A DNA stretch of 64,000 nt, from positions 62,001-126,000 of the forward strand of contig JNKJ01000007.1 of assembly GCA_000702025.1 (NCBI GenBank), in the 5' to 3' direction. Every line of letters begins with the position of its first letter. The first letter of the stretch is position 1. Source of the DNA: Blautia schinkii DSM 10518 (GTDB taxonomy: Bacteria; Bacillota; Clostridia; Lachnospirales; Lachnospiraceae). The notes below the pieces were generated by a model. It made no database searches and had not been told where the DNA came from. It saw only the letters and a list, made by a program, of their open reading frames with translations. Both the position numbers and the translations under genes were made by a program. Of this stretch, positions 43,182 to 51,699 are shown piece after piece.

Positions 43182-43883
43182 TTATACCCGCTCGCCGCTT
43201 TTTAATGAGAATCCATAGTTATCAATGATATCAATGGCTTCCAGGGCCGCGGCTGTGTCGCTTGCATTGATTGCCTCAGCGAGGGTGAGGTGGTTGGGCA
43301 CTGTGGGGAGCCACACAGAATCGTTGCCGCCCTCGGTATCCTCGCGGCGTACAAAACGGTCGTCGCGGATACGTATGATCAACTGAAGGATTGCATTATT
43401 TCCGCCCATTTTGTAAAGGCTGGTGTGGAAGCTATGGTCGAGCGTATGGCTGTAAATGCCTTCGTTATATTTCGCGGCCATTTCTCGCGCGATAGAGATT
43501 AATTGCTCTTTAAGCTCATCTGTACCGCGGCTGATGGCGTTTAGAACTGCCTGACGGTCAAGGGTCAGCTGCAGTTCCTGGAGCTCCTCCAGGGTACAGT
43601 CGCTCAGGCGCAGTGTGAGAGCACTCCTTTCGCCATAGGGATTGCTGATAAAAACACCGCTGCCGGTTTTCACATAGATTAGTCCGCGGTCCTCGAGAAT
43701 ACGCAGGGCCTCCCGGACAGAGTTACGGCTCGTCTGAAGCATGGCTGCCATATCACGTTCTGACGGCAGTTTATCTCCGGGCTGCAAATCGTTGACCTTA
43801 ATATAACTGTAGATGGAGTCGGAGATCTTTAAATAAAGAGATTCCTTTTCCACGGGTTTTAACATGACTTTTTTCTTTTCCAT
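43182..43883 (-). CDS. FadR-subfamily GntR regulator
   Basis: A 233-residue repressor. The N-terminal winged helix reads LYLKISDSIYSYI, LQPGDKLPSERDMAAML, TSRNSVREALRILEDRGLI and YVKTGSGVFIS. A C-terminal helical FCD domain binds the effector (IYSHTLDHSFHTSLY contains the metal-ligand type His pattern). Start ATG at 43883 follows AAGAGGA; the frame extends to 43922, but that part lacks a ribosome site. It is encoded convergently to the lyase-transporter operon, whose promoter contains a perfect TGGT-N3-ACCA site. Effector unknown, possibly a sulfur amino acid or keto acid. Confidence 0.9.
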   Translation of the reverse strand: MEKKKVMLKPVEKESLYLKISDSIYSYIKVNDLQPGDKLPSERDMAAMLQTSRNSVREALRILEDRGLIYVKTGSGVFISNPYGERSALTLRLSDCTLEELQELQLTLDRQAVLNAISRGTDELKEQLISIAREMAAKYNEGIYSHTLDHSFHTSLYKMGGNNAILQLIIRIRDDRFVRREDTEGGNDSVWLPTVPNHLTLAEAINASDTAAALEAIDIIDNYGFSLKSGERV

Positions 43884-44410
43884 AAGTTCCTCTTTACTAT
43901 ATTGATTATATAGAAGCATCACACAATTTTATATGTGCAGGATAGTATATCTCAACATACATTTCCAGACAGTTCTCAGTATACGGCAAAGCGGCAGAGG
44001 CAGTCAAGCTCCTAAAAATTCGACATTTGAGCAATCGGGCAAAAACGGGCAAAAAACCACATGTTTTTTAATGAAAAACGACTATCCTCTATTGTTACTG
44101 CCTTTTGATTTTTTTGAATGGGGAGATAAAAAGGAATAAGTATGCGGTATTGTTAAACAAAAGATAAAAAAGACTAAAGTTTCATGGCAATTTCAGAACG
44201 CTTTGTGCATAAATAACGAACAAAGACAATGGAGATTTGTGCTATTTGTATAAAGTGTAATATGAAAAATTATGCAAAACGTATAAACGCTAAAAAAACG
44301 GACAAAAAGGCACATCCAACTGTTTACAAAATTGGCAATATGTGTTAATATAAACTCACTAAGGCAATGATACTTTGGTGAAAATATCCAAACAAAAAAG
44401 GAGGAAGAAA
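43884..44410. promoter_or_regulatory. Divergent spacer with promoter of the methylthioribose operon
   Basis: A 527-base AT-rich region between the GntR gene and the importer operon. TTTACA (44323-44328), 17-bp spacer and TAATAT (44346-44351) make a good plus-strand promoter. A short AAAAAAC/GTTTTTT stem lies near 44054-44072. I looked for a SAM riboswitch, which would fit the pathway, and did not find its core. I recognise nothing else. Confidence 0.5.
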
Positions 44411-45568
44411 ATGAAGAAGATTATTGCAATGTTACTGACAGCAGCTATGTTATTAACTCCGGTTACAGCATTCGCAGCCAGCGACGACACGAACGAAGCA
44501 GCAACAGAAGAGACCACTACCGAGTCTCCTGTAGCAGGAAAGAAAGTTGCGTATATTATGTACATGTCTTCGGCTACAATTTTCCAGATGTGGTCAGATT
44601 CTTTCACAGCTACTGCAGAAGCATTAGGAATGGAAGCAAGTACATTCTTCTGTAACGACAACGCCGACACCTGGAAGAGCACCATTGAGCAGTGTGCACA
44701 GGGCGGATATGACGGACTTATGGTTTCCCATGGCGGCCAGGAATATGCATATGATTTCCTGACAGGTATCCTTGAGAAATATCCGGATTTAAAAATCGTA
44801 ACATTTGATACCCCATTCAAAGATGCGAACGGCGAAACAGCTAAGATTGAAGGCGTTACACAGTTCTTCCAGCAGGATGCAGGATTTGCTGAGACCCTCG
44901 TACAGAACATCCTTGATATGTATCCGGAGAAAGTTGAAGCCGGCGAGCCGGTAAACATTCTTCAGGTTCAGCAGGGTGCTGGTTACAACAGCCCATTCGA
45001 CCGTCGTCAGGTTGGATACGAGCCATTTGAAAAAGATGGAAAGATTAAAACTGTAGAGAGAATTGCTCCGATTGACGATCAGAACGCTACTTCCTCCATG
45101 CGTGACGTAACAACTGCAACACTGCAGAAATACGGCGAGGGCGAGATTGATGCAATCTGGTGCTGCTACGATGCATATGCTCAGGGCGTATATCAGGCAC
45201 TGCGTGAAGCAGATTCCGACATTCCTATGGTTTCTGTAGATATTAGTAATGAGGATATTCAGTTCATGCAGGAAGGCAAGAACTGGAAAACATGTGCAAC
45301 AACAAACTGGACCTCCAATGGCGAATTTGCATGCCGTATTTTAGCTCTGGAAATGGCAGATCAGTATGATGACATTGCTGCAGCATCCTGTTATTATGAG
45401 GATCCGGGCGCATGGATGGAGATACCGTCCTTAATCGTTACCCAGGAAATGGTTACTTCCAAAGAAGGCGTTAATATTGAAAACCTGGCTGAAGTAGCAG
45501 GTGAAGCTTACTCTGATACATCTTGGATGCCTACCTGTGATTGGATGGTAGCGCTGCTTGGACATTAA
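44411..45568 (+). CDS. Binding protein of the putative methylthioribose importer
   Basis: A 385-residue class I binding protein. The signal peptide ends near AFA (about residue 22) without a lipobox cysteine, and is followed by a Thr/Glu-rich stretch (ATEETTTESP) before the core begins at KKVAYIMYMSSATIFQMW. It is distant from the other binding proteins in the window. The assignment rests on the operon: ATPase, permease, MtnK and MtnA follow in order. The start is ATG 44411 behind GGAGGAAG. A hairpin after the gene probably raises its expression over the membrane parts. Confidence 0.85.
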   Translation: MKKIIAMLLTAAMLLTPVTAFAASDDTNEAATEETTTESPVAGKKVAYIMYMSSATIFQMWSDSFTATAEALGMEASTFFCNDNADTWKSTIEQCAQGGYDGLMVSHGGQEYAYDFLTGILEKYPDLKIVTFDTPFKDANGETAKIEGVTQFFQQDAGFAETLVQNILDMYPEKVEAGEPVNILQVQQGAGYNSPFDRRQVGYEPFEKDGKIKTVERIAPIDDQNATSSMRDVTTATLQKYGEGEIDAIWCCYDAYAQGVYQALREADSDIPMVSVDISNEDIQFMQEGKNWKTCATTNWTSNGEFACRILALEMADQYDDIAAASCYYEDPGAWMEIPSLIVTQEMVTSKEGVNIENLAEVAGEAYSDTSWMPTCDWMVALLGH

Positions 45569-45619
45569 TCCATTCGTAAAACAGCGGTTCTTAAATAGAA
45601 GAACATCTAAGTAAAACAA

Positions 45620-45645
45620 GGCGTCGGGGGTTTGGCTCCGACGCC
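45620..45645 (+). promoter_or_regulatory. Intra-operon hairpin after the binding-protein gene
   Basis: Perfect 8-bp stem GGCGTCGG/CCGACGCC with a 10-base loop and a short T run. Third example in this window of a hairpin right behind a binding-protein gene. Confidence 0.7.
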
Positions 45646-45676
45646 ATTTTCATAATAAACGGAAAAGAGGGAAGCT

Positions 45677-47203
45677 ATGGATAAGATTACACTTGGAACC
45701 AGAAAAGTTTCCATTGAATTTCCTGGTGTTAAGGCACTTTCGGATGTAGATTTTAATATTGAAACAGGGGTTATCCATGCAGTAATGGGGGCAAACGGAG
45801 CCGGCAAATCCACTTTGATGAAGGTTCTTGCGGGGTCAAATCCTGACTATACCGGAGAAGTCCTTTATAATGGCAAACCGGTACAATTAAGACATCCTGC
45901 GGATGCGAAAAAGCTGGGCATCCAGATTGTGTACCAGGAAGTTGATATGGCATTAATTCCCACGCTGACTGTGGCTGAGAACGTTATGTTTAACGACATG
46001 GTTATGAATATGGGCCATAAACAGTTTGTCAATTATGGCGCAATCCGGAGAAAAGCAAAAGAAACCCTTGCGCGCCTGAACGTTAACCTTGATGTACGCC
46101 GCTGGTGTGGTACTTTAACGCTGGCTCAAAAGCAGATGGTTCTGATTGCCCGTGCGGTACAGAGCGCCTGCAATTTTTTGATTTTGGACGAACCGACAGC
46201 CCCTCTTTCCGATACGGAAACCGAGGAGTTGTTTCGCGTAGTACGCCATCTACGTGAAACTGAAAACATTGCCATTATATTTATTACCCATCGTATTCAG
46301 GAGGTTCTGCAGATCTGTGATTCGTATACGGTAATGCGTAACGGTGAGATTGTCGATACAACCCCGATCACACCGCAGACTACCTCAAAAGAGATTGTAG
46401 ATAAAATGCTGGGACGATCCTTCGAGGAGAATTTCCCGAAGGTTGCCTGCGATATTGGGGAGAAGGCGCTGGTGATTGATCAACTGACCGAAAGGGAGGG
46501 CCGTGTAAAGGACATCTCCATATATGTGCGCAAAGGTGAGATTGTTGGTTTGGCGGGCCTGGTAGGTGGCGGGAAAACCGAACTCTGTAAAACAATATTC
46601 GGAGCATACCATAAATCCTCCGGCCGCGTTGTGCTGAACGGCAAGGAACTGAAGATTAAGAACCCCACTGACGCGGTGAAAAACCGTATTGCCCTTGTGC
46701 CTGAGGAGAGGCGCAAGGAAGGCGTTCTGGTTGCGGAGACAGTAACCTTTAATACTGCGGCTGCATGTCTGGAGGATTACTGCACGCTCTCATTCGTAAA
46801 CGATCGTAAAGCTGCCAGGCGTGCAAAGGAATTAGTTGAGAGCTTAAGCATTAAGACCCCTTCCGTTAAGCAGAGAGTGGCATATCTGTCCGGCGGAAAC
46901 CAGCAAAAGGTAGCGGTGGCCAAATGGCTGGCCGCGGACTGTGATGTTTACATTTTCGATGAACCGACAAAGGGTGTTGACGTAGGTGCAAAGCAGGAAA
47001 TTTTCCATCTGATTAATGAGATCGCTAAAGCTGGAAACTGTGTAATTTACGCAACCTGTGAGAATTCCGAGCTTTTGTCCATCACTGACCGGATGTATGT
47101 AATGTTTGACGGGCAGATCATGGCGGAATTGGAGACATCCAAGACTTCTGAGGATGAGATCATGCATTATGCTACCGGCGCCGCCACAAAGTATGCCGGC
47201 TGA
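45677..47203 (+). CDS. RbsA-type ATPase of the putative methylthioribose importer
   Basis: A 508-residue tandem ATPase. Domain 1 has Walker A GANGAGKST, LTLAQKQMVLIARA and LILDEPTAPL. Domain 2 has the degenerate Walker A GLVGGGKTE, YLSGGNQQKVAVAKW and Walker B VYIFDEPTKGVD. The start is ATG 45677 behind AAGAGGGA. It lies between the binding protein and the permease of the same operon. Confidence 0.9.
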   Translation: MDKITLGTRKVSIEFPGVKALSDVDFNIETGVIHAVMGANGAGKSTLMKVLAGSNPDYTGEVLYNGKPVQLRHPADAKKLGIQIVYQEVDMALIPTLTVAENVMFNDMVMNMGHKQFVNYGAIRRKAKETLARLNVNLDVRRWCGTLTLAQKQMVLIARAVQSACNFLILDEPTAPLSDTETEELFRVVRHLRETENIAIIFITHRIQEVLQICDSYTVMRNGEIVDTTPITPQTTSKEIVDKMLGRSFEENFPKVACDIGEKALVIDQLTEREGRVKDISIYVRKGEIVGLAGLVGGGKTELCKTIFGAYHKSSGRVVLNGKELKIKNPTDAVKNRIALVPEERRKEGVLVAETVTFNTAAACLEDYCTLSFVNDRKAARRAKELVESLSIKTPSVKQRVAYLSGGNQQKVAVAKWLAADCDVYIFDEPTKGVDVGAKQEIFHLINEIAKAGNCVIYATCENSELLSITDRMYVMFDGQIMAELETSKTSEDEIMHYATGAATKYAG

Positions 47204-47247
47204 TGGATCAGATAAACAAGACATCCATTTATGGGAGGAAAAATAAT

Positions 47248-48258
47248 ATGGCTCAAAATACAAAAATAAAGAACATTGGAAAAGAACTTCTGAACTGGGC
47301 TGCCGTGATCGTTTTGGTGATTGCCGTGATCATTTTTACGATAATCAGAGGCACAGCCTTTTTCTCGGTGGCTAATCTAATGAATATCTTGCGTGCAATG
47401 TCTGTTGTTACGATTTTCGCACTTGCCGCAACGGTATCCATGGCGCCCGATGGTTTCGATATGTCCGCCGGTACTCTGGGTACATTCAGCGCATACATAT
47501 TCGCGGCATTGTTCTTGTGGTTCGGTCTTCCTTTATGGCTTACCATTGTACTTACAATTGCTTTCACTATGATTTCATACCTTTTAACCATGTTCCTCAT
47601 CCTGGTTTGTAAAATTCCGGATATGCTTGCCACTTGTGCTCTGCAGTTCGTTCATGCAGGTATCGGTCTTGCGTTTACAGGCGGTAGCGCCGTATCCGCA
47701 GGCTTAAGTGCACCGGGATGGTTCGCGGCTCTTCACGGCGGAGACAACACTCCCCTGCGTAAAGGCTGGACAGAAGGTTCAATGAATATCGGTAAATCCC
47801 CATACATTATTATTATCATGATCGTATGTGTTGTTGTATGCTGGGTTCTCCTGGAGAGAACGAAGCATGGCCGTTATTTATATGCAATGGGCGGGAACAA
47901 GATTGCTGCCAAATTATCCGGTATCAATGTAAAAAAATACCGCTTTATGGCTGGTATGTTTGCCGCTGTATTTATTGCGGTTGCAGGTATTGTCGTTTGC
48001 TCACGTAACTCTGCTGCACAGATCAACAGCTGTGACAGTTACCTGATGAGTTCACTTGCTGCTGTATTTATCGGCCGTTCTGTGGGCGGCGCTGAGAGAC
48101 CGAATGCTCTTGGAACCGTTGTTGGTGCGCTGCTCATTTCCACACTGGAAAATGGTTTGACAATGTGTGGTGTTGTATATTACGTATTGCCGGCAGTCAA
48201 AGGTGCAGTTCTCTGCCTTGCTTTGATCGCAGCTTATATTACTGTTAAAGAAGACTGA
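47248..48258 (+). CDS. RbsC-family permease of the putative methylthioribose importer
   Basis: A 336-residue membrane subunit with about eight to ten helices; family patterns are SMAPDGFDMSAGTLGTF and MGGNKIAAKLSGI. ATG 47248 is chosen because GGGAGGA lies ten bases upstream; an in-frame ATG at 47203 overlaps the ATPase stop. Only one permease is present, so a homodimer is expected. Confidence 0.9.
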   Translation: MAQNTKIKNIGKELLNWAAVIVLVIAVIIFTIIRGTAFFSVANLMNILRAMSVVTIFALAATVSMAPDGFDMSAGTLGTFSAYIFAALFLWFGLPLWLTIVLTIAFTMISYLLTMFLILVCKIPDMLATCALQFVHAGIGLAFTGGSAVSAGLSAPGWFAALHGGDNTPLRKGWTEGSMNIGKSPYIIIIMIVCVVVCWVLLERTKHGRYLYAMGGNKIAAKLSGINVKKYRFMAGMFAAVFIAVAGIVVCSRNSAAQINSCDSYLMSSLAAVFIGRSVGGAERPNALGTVVGALLISTLENGLTMCGVVYYVLPAVKGAVLCLALIAAYITVKED

Positions 48259-48278
48259 TTTATAAAATCACAATGGAT

Positions 48279-48306
48279 GGTGCTGCCAAATTGTTTTTGC
48301 AGCACC
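48279..48306 (+). promoter_or_regulatory. Hairpin between permease and mtnK
   Basis: Perfect stem GGTGCTGC/GCAGCACC with a 12-base loop, no T tract after it. It separates transport from enzyme genes and may adjust their ratio. Confidence 0.65.
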
Positions 48307-48346
48307 ACTAAATTGTGGATATCAATTATAATTGGAGGTAAGGATT

Positions 48347-49561
48347 ATGTCTAACTTTGATACTTATTTTTTAATGAACGCGGATGATGCAATCGAGTAT
48401 GCCAAGGTTAAGGTGCCTCAGAAACAGTGGGACGTCGGAAGTATGACATGTAAGGAAATCGGCGACGGCAATTTAAATTATGTATTTAAAGTGGCTGACG
48501 CTAAAGGAAACAGCGTAATTATCAAACAGGCCGGCAGGATTGCCCGTATTTCCGAGGATATGAAGCTGGACCCGGACCGTAACCGCATTGAATCAGAGAT
48601 TCTTGAGCTTCAGGGCAAGCTTGCTGCCGGTTATGTGCCGGAAATATATTTTTATGACACGGTAATGAGTGCCTGCGGCATGCAGGATTTGAGTGATCAT
48701 GCAATCATGCGTACAGCTATGCTTGAGCACAAAATTTACCCTAAATTCTCAGAACAGATTTCTACCTTTATGGCACAGGTTCTCATGGGAACCACGGATA
48801 TCGTGATGGACCATCAGGAAAAGAAAGCTCTGCAGCGCAAATTTATCAATCCGGAATTATGCGATATCTCAGAGGCCCTTGTTTATACAGAGCCGTACAA
48901 TGATGAGCTTCACCGGAATCACGTTTTTCCTCCTATCGCGGACTTCGTGAAAGAGAAGCTTTATGATGATGAAGAACTTCATTGTGAAGTTGCGAAACTT
49001 AAAATGGACTTTATGACCCGCGCCCAGTCTCTGATCCATGGTGACCTTCATACAGGTTCCATTTTTATTAATGAAGAAACGACCATGGTATTTGACCCGG
49101 AATTCTGCTTCTACGGACCTATGGGTTACGACATTGGGAACGTGATCGCAAACATGATTTTTGCCTGGGTAAACGGTGATGCGTATGGTGAGAAGGAGTT
49201 CTGCGCCTGGGTAGAGAGCGTAATCGTGGATGTCATTAATCTGACAATGGAAAAATTAAAAGCGTATTATGAAGAACATGTCACAGATACCTTGTGTAAA
49301 AATAAGGCTTACGAAAGATATTACCTTGATACGATACTCGCAGATACAGCAGCCGTGACAGGCCTTGAGCTGAACCGCCGTATTGTGGGTATGGCAAATG
49401 TAAAGGATATTACCACCATCGAGGACGAGGCAAAACGTGCCCGTGGTGAAAAAATATGTATTACAGCCGCAATTGACTTTATCAAAAACAGAGATCAGAA
49501 AAAGTGCGGAAACTGTTTCCTTACAGCATTAAAGAATGCTGTTGAAGCGGTTGACGCTTGA
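48347..49561 (+). CDS. mtnK: S-methyl-5-thioribose kinase
   Basis: A 404-residue kinase that phosphorylates methylthioribose to methylthioribose 1-phosphate in methionine salvage. It has the aminoglycoside-phosphotransferase-like fold: N-terminal glycine-rich part EIGDGNLNYVFKV, catalytic loop LIHGDLHTGSIFI and metal Asp in MVFDPEFCFYGPMGYDIGN, all typical of MtnK. The length matches the family. The start is ATG 48347 behind TTGGAGG. It is followed directly by mtnA, the next step of the pathway. The importer genes upstream fit uptake of free methylthioribose, which would then not need the MTA nucleosidase. Confidence 0.93.
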   Translation: MSNFDTYFLMNADDAIEYAKVKVPQKQWDVGSMTCKEIGDGNLNYVFKVADAKGNSVIIKQAGRIARISEDMKLDPDRNRIESEILELQGKLAAGYVPEIYFYDTVMSACGMQDLSDHAIMRTAMLEHKIYPKFSEQISTFMAQVLMGTTDIVMDHQEKKALQRKFINPELCDISEALVYTEPYNDELHRNHVFPPIADFVKEKLYDDEELHCEVAKLKMDFMTRAQSLIHGDLHTGSIFINEETTMVFDPEFCFYGPMGYDIGNVIANMIFAWVNGDAYGEKEFCAWVESVIVDVINLTMEKLKAYYEEHVTDTLCKNKAYERYYLDTILADTAAVTGLELNRRIVGMANVKDITTIEDEAKRARGEKICITAAIDFIKNRDQKKCGNCFLTALKNAVEAVDA

Positions 49562-49624
49562 TGTGCAGGGATTTTACTTGCGCACGGGGGTGTACTTGAA
49601 AGAAAAATACTAGGAGGTTCTGTT

Positions 49625-50737
49625 ATGGAAAATGCTCTGAATCTGGATACTGTCCGTCTTGCAGACAACAAGAAGGAGATTGTGATCCTTGACCAGACTT
49701 TGCTGCCAAATGAATGTAAATATTTAAATATTAAGAAAGCTGGAGATATTTGGGAAGCTATCTATTCCCTGCGTGTGCGCGGTGCTCCCGCAATTGGTGT
49801 GACCGGTGGTTATGCGTATTATGTGCTTGCGGATCAAATTGAAACAGACGATAAGGACGAATTCGTATCGAAATGTACGGAAATTATGGAATATATCAAT
49901 TCTTCCCGTCCAACAGCCGTAAATCTTTCCTGGGCATTAAACCGTATGCATAATGTAATGCTTACGGAAAAAGAGAATAAAAGTATTCCTGAGTTAAAGG
50001 TACGCCTTATGGAAGAGGCTGACGCCATCCGTGAGGAGGATATACAGATCAGCCGGAATATAGGAAGCTACGGCTTTAAGCTGCTGGAGGAGTTGGGAAA
50101 AGGTGTCGGTATAATGACACACTGTAATGCAGGTACCTTGGCTACTGCGAAATATGGTACAGCGCTTGCGCCTATGTACATAGCTCTTGAGAATGGCTGG
50201 GATCCCAAAGATGATATGCATGTTTATTGTGACGAGACCCGTCCCCTTCTGCAGGGTGCGCGTTTGAGCGCATATGAGATGCAGGCAGCGGGCATTGACA
50301 CATATGTGCAGTGCGACAATATGGCTTCCTATACCATGAAAGAAGGAAAAATCGGTATTATCTTTGTAGGCTGTGACCGTGTGGCTGCAAACGGCGATTT
50401 TGCAAATAAAATTGGTACAAGCGGTGTTGCGATCATTGCCAAGCATTATGGGGTGCCGTTCTATGTATGTGCCCCGTCGTCCACCATTGATATGACGCTG
50501 GAATCCGGCGATGAGATTCACATTGAGCAGAGGAAACCGGAAGAAGTCACTGAAATGTGGTATAAGGAAAGAATGGCCCCGGAAGGTGTGGGGGTGGTGA
50601 ATCCCGCGTTCGATGTGACTGATCACAGTCTGGTGACAGGTATTATTACAGAGAAAGGTATTGCTTATGCGCCTTTTAAAGAATCCTTTGAAAAGATGGG
50701 AATCAGGCCGATTGAGAAGTATGTAGACAAGAAATAA
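49625..50737 (+). CDS. mtnA: S-methyl-5-thioribose-1-phosphate isomerase
   Basis: A 370-residue isomerase of the eIF2B-like family that converts methylthioribose 1-phosphate into methylthioribulose 1-phosphate. The substrate motif RGAPAIGVTGGYA, catalytic Cys167 (THCNAGTLAT) and Asp251 (VGCDRVAANGDFANKIGT) are present. It starts behind TAGGAGG, 63 bases after mtnK, and ends the operon at a bidirectional terminator. No MtnB, MtnW, MtnX or MtnD follows, so the classic route to methionine is not encoded here. The ketose phosphate may instead be cleaved by an aldolase (DHAP shunt). Confidence 0.94.
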   Translation: MENALNLDTVRLADNKKEIVILDQTLLPNECKYLNIKKAGDIWEAIYSLRVRGAPAIGVTGGYAYYVLADQIETDDKDEFVSKCTEIMEYINSSRPTAVNLSWALNRMHNVMLTEKENKSIPELKVRLMEEADAIREEDIQISRNIGSYGFKLLEELGKGVGIMTHCNAGTLATAKYGTALAPMYIALENGWDPKDDMHVYCDETRPLLQGARLSAYEMQAAGIDTYVQCDNMASYTMKEGKIGIIFVGCDRVAANGDFANKIGTSGVAIIAKHYGVPFYVCAPSSTIDMTLESGDEIHIEQRKPEEVTEMWYKERMAPEGVGVVNPAFDVTDHSLVTGIITEKGIAYAPFKESFEKMGIRPIEKYVDKK

Positions 50738-50774
50738 TATTTATATAGCGTAACTATTGTGTATAAAAAAATGT

Positions 50775-50810
50775 GGGGCGGATTTTTGTAATCCGTCCCG
50801 CTGTTTTTTT
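50775..50810. terminator. Bidirectional terminator between mtnA and the DeoR gene
   Basis: A 10-bp stem GGGGCGGATT/AATCCGTCCC with a T7 run on the plus side (50804-50810) and A7 on the other side (T7 for the minus strand). Confidence 0.92.
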
Positions 50811-50831
50811 GCGCAATGCTTTGCGGAAATG

Positions 50832-50880
50832 AAAATACTGCAATAATAGTACCGTAAAAATACTGTGTTAATAGTATCGT
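50832..50880 (-). repeat. Two 24-25 bp tandem repeats across the DeoR-gene stop
   Basis: AAAATACTGCAATAATAGTA... (50832-50855) and AAAAATACTGTGTTAATAGT... (50856-50880). On the minus strand the second contains the stop codon (50868-50870); the first has the same frame with TAT at that place. Confidence 0.75.
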
Positions 50881-51620
50881 ACATTGTTGTGATCCAGACA
50901 TATCTTCCATTCAGGTGAAAAATCCATATCCATGATAATCCCATCCAGCATATCCAGCGGAACCACACGTGAAAAGGAGATATTGTCAAGCTTGGAGTGG
51001 TCTATGACCAGAAATTTCTGTTTGGCATGGGCCAGAGCTATTTTATGAAGGAGTGCGGCGTTGTCGCTGGTGTCTGTGACACCGTACTGCATGCTCACGC
51101 TTCTGCACGAAATAAATGCCTTGTCTATAAAATACTGCTCTAGATTGCGCACCGCGCCATCGCCTTCGAAGCTCATGGTTTTTCGAGAAAATTCGCCGCC
51201 TATGAGAAATAGGCGTATTGTTGGCGAGGTCGAGAGGATGTTGGCGATTTCCAGGGAAGTGGTGACTACTGTCAATTTTCTCTGAGATATTTTCCGGGCA
51301 ATGAACCAGGCTGTGGTGGAACTGTCAAGGTAAATAAAATCCCCTGTCTGGATCAGCGCGTCACATTTTCTCGCAATCGTTTCTTTTTCCGTGGTTTTTA
51401 AGACTTGCCTTGTAGTTATATCAAGGTCATTGTGTACGCCCTCAAGAATATAAGCGCCTCCGTGGGTTCTGATGAGCTCGTTATCCTTTTCCATAGCTCT
51501 CAGATCGCGGCGGATGGTTTCTTTGGCCACATTAAGCCGTGAGGCCAAATCCGTGATGGATACACTTTTCTGCTCTTGAAGAAGTTCTTTGATAGTTTTT
51601 CTGCGGTCAATAGCTAACAT
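50868..51620 (-). CDS. DeoR-family regulator of the kinase-like genes
   Basis: A 250-residue DeoR-type repressor. The N-terminal helix-turn-helix (RRKTIKELLQEQ, VSITDLASRLNVAKETIRRDL) and the sugar-phosphate isomerase-like sensor domain (YLDSSTTAWFIARKI, VVTTSLEIANIL, FLIGGEFSRKTMSFEG) are of usual length. Start ATG at 51620 follows GAAGGAGAA; the frame is open to 51707, but that region is the terminator hairpin. It is encoded last behind the DhaK-like and DhaL-like genes, separated by an attenuating hairpin. It probably senses a phosphorylated sugar from that pathway and could also act on the adjacent methylthioribose operon. Confidence 0.9.
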   Translation of the reverse strand: MLAIDRRKTIKELLQEQKSVSITDLASRLNVAKETIRRDLRAMEKDNELIRTHGGAYILEGVHNDLDITTRQVLKTTEKETIARKCDALIQTGDFIYLDSSTTAWFIARKISQRKLTVVTTSLEIANILSTSPTIRLFLIGGEFSRKTMSFEGDGAVRNLEQYFIDKAFISCRSVSMQYGVTDTSDNAALLHKIALAHAKQKFLVIDHSKLDNISFSRVVPLDMLDGIIMDMDFSPEWKICLDHNNVRYY

Positions 51621-51640
51621 GGCAAATTCTCCTTCCCGAT

Positions 51641-51683
51641 AAAAGGACCGCCACAATAAATGCTCTGCATTTAACGGCGGTCC
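51641..51683 (-). terminator. Minus-strand attenuator between the DhaL-like and DeoR genes
   Basis: Perfect stem GGACCGCC/GGCGGTCC with inner AAATGC/GCATTT and TTTT (minus strand, 51641-51644). It should reduce regulator expression relative to the kinase genes. Confidence 0.8.
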
Positions 51684-51699
51684 CTGCCTTACATGGTTA

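Noticed and set aside
43884..44410. SAM riboswitch expected before a methylthioribose operon
   Set aside because: I looked for the conserved SAM-I core and for a terminator-antiterminator pair and did not find them.
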